Source of the DNA: Pedobacter duraquae
Lineage (GTDB): Bacteria > Bacteroidota > Bacteroidia > Sphingobacteriales > Sphingobacteriaceae
Length of the DNA: 64,000 nt
Direction: 5' to 3'
NCBI RefSeq assembly: GCF_004362245.1
Contig: NZ_SNWM01000003.1
Coordinates: 62,001 to 126,000 of the forward strand
Both the position numbers and the translations under genes were made by a program. This document shows positions 63,342 to 64,000 of this stretch, in pieces. The stretch's first letter is position 1. Every line of letters starts with the position of its first letter. The notes under the pieces were generated by a model, which saw nothing but the letters and a program-made list of their open reading frames with translations, was not told where the DNA came from and ran no database searches.

Positions 63342-63941
63342 TAGCATCTGCAAAAAATGAGGGACAATTCCCGGTACGATCAGAATAGTAATGATGATTC
63401 CGGTAAGTGCACCAAAGAAATGTGCGTCGTGGTTGATGTTATCTCTGGAGTTCTTAGAGGCATAAGCGCAATAGATCAAATATAGCGCACCGAAAATTAC
63501 CGCGGGTATCCCGATTGGGATAAACATGATGTAGAATTTGCTGAGGGGCTTGAACAAAATAAAACTGAACAATACTCCACTGATAGCACCCGAGGCTCCT
63601 AAGCTGTTATACCAGAAGTCGTTTTTGTGTTTGAGCACTGAAGGGATGTCGCTGAAAATTAGACTTGCAAAATAAATCAGGGCGAACTGCCAGTGTCCCA
63701 CCATTCTTTCCAGCTGAAAGCCAACCATATAAAAAGTGAACATGTTGAAGAATAAATGCATGTAGTCAGCATGTATCAATCCGCTGGTTATAAGCGTGTA
63801 TACCTTGCTTTTTCTGTAAACACTGTAAGGATGCAGCATAAACTTACCATATAAGCCAGCGTCGTTAAATGCATACAGACTGGTAACAACGGTAAAAATT
63901 AGAATCAGGGCCGCTACAGGTGTCTCGTTAATAAATTCCAT
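63324..63941 (-). CDS. Rhomboid-family intramembrane serine protease
   Basis: The product has 205 residues with six hydrophobic segments. The serine motif is S-L-G-A-S-G-A (serine at about 118) in one segment, and the catalytic histidine lies in NHDAHFFGALTG (about 175-186) in the last; HxxxN-like residues (HLFFNMFTFY, about 61-70) support the loop. It cleaves membrane proteins in the inner membrane; the substrate is unknown. Length is that of a minimal bacterial rhomboid. It overlaps the convergent uncharacterised gene by 18 bases. Confidence 0.93.
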   Translation of the reverse strand: MEFINETPVAALILIFTVVTSLYAFNDAGLYGKFMLHPYSVYRKSKVYTLITSGLIHADYMHLFFNMFTFYMVGFQLERMVGHWQFALIYFASLIFSDIPSVLKHKNDFWYNSLGASGAISGVLFSFILFKPLSKFYIMFIPIGIPAVIFGALYLIYCAYASKNSRDNINHDAHFFGALTGIIITILIVPGIVPHFLQMLLGAGQ

Positions 63942-64000
63942 GCTTAATTTATACTTAATTTAAAGTTTTCCGTTAACCTGCCTACAGGATATCGCATAAA

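Overview
The window is chromosomal DNA from a Bacteroidota bacterium, most likely a soil or plant-associated Sphingobacteriaceae member (Pedobacter/Mucilaginibacter-like). The grounds are two SusC/SusD pairs, lipoproteins with Cys-Lys-Lys-Asp type starts, 7TMR-DISM and TPR/propeller one-component regulators, the TTTG-N19-TAnnTTTG promoter ahead of the tRNA, and moderately AT-rich codon use. The genus is inference; there is no rRNA here.

Region 1 (1-8.4 kb) is a small integrative element in the 3' end of a tRNA-Ala(GGC) gene. Imperfect 87/88-bp direct repeats (106-192 and 6347-6434) bound it. It holds a truncated tyrosine-recombinase gene, an IS21-like end, an orphan gene, an AbiH-type abortive-infection gene, a membrane protein paired with a RelA/SpoT-type nucleotide pyrophosphokinase, and a RadC/JAB gene. 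It looks like an immobilised defence island. Beyond attR lie a 4-TM protein, a decayed second radC and about 1.1 kb of non-coding DNA with repeated hairpins.

Region 2 (8.4-16 kb, minus strand) holds a serine hydrolase, a beta-barrel protein, and two lipoprotein glucanases (GH16 and GH30) sharing an 88%-identical fascin-like beta-trefoil tail. Upstream is a 7TMR-DISM receptor fused to an IS1595-type transposase zinc-ribbon/HTH domain, probably their regulator. That fusion is the most striking single gene.

Region 3 (16-24.3 kb) holds lineage-specific secreted and membrane proteins. It includes a compact four-gene cassette (two zinc-ribbon/TM/propeller-like paralogues, an SPFH-SHOCT protein and a small two-TM protein) and a frameshifted lipoprotein gene.

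Region 4 (24.4-39.9 kb) looks devoted to phosphorus scavenging. It has a TPR-TM-HTH regulator, a TonB-dependent receptor, a beta-helix lipoprotein and a beta-propeller phytase, then a TetR regulator, SusC/SusD, a metallophosphoesterase and an alkaline-phosphatase-superfamily phosphodiesterase. Repeats of (T/G)TAAYR at 11-bp spacing, resembling Pho boxes, precede three of these transcription units.

Region 5 (40-57 kb) is a beta-glucan polysaccharide utilisation locus: a propeller/Y_Y_Y one-component regulator, SusC/SusD, two GH30 enzymes, a GH55-like double beta-helix protein and a GH5 exo-glucanase with a carbohydrate-binding tail. With the GH16/GH30 pair of region 2 the set fits beta-1,3/1,6-glucan (laminarin, fungal or oomycete wall). 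A seven-haem cytochrome lipoprotein follows.

Region 6 (57-64 kb) is housekeeping-like: a thiamine-pyrophosphokinase-like protein, GNAT acetyltransferase, M28 peptidase, DUF4407 protein, rhodanese, dipeptide epimerase, an unknown protein and a rhomboid protease, with several overlapping 3' ends between convergent genes.
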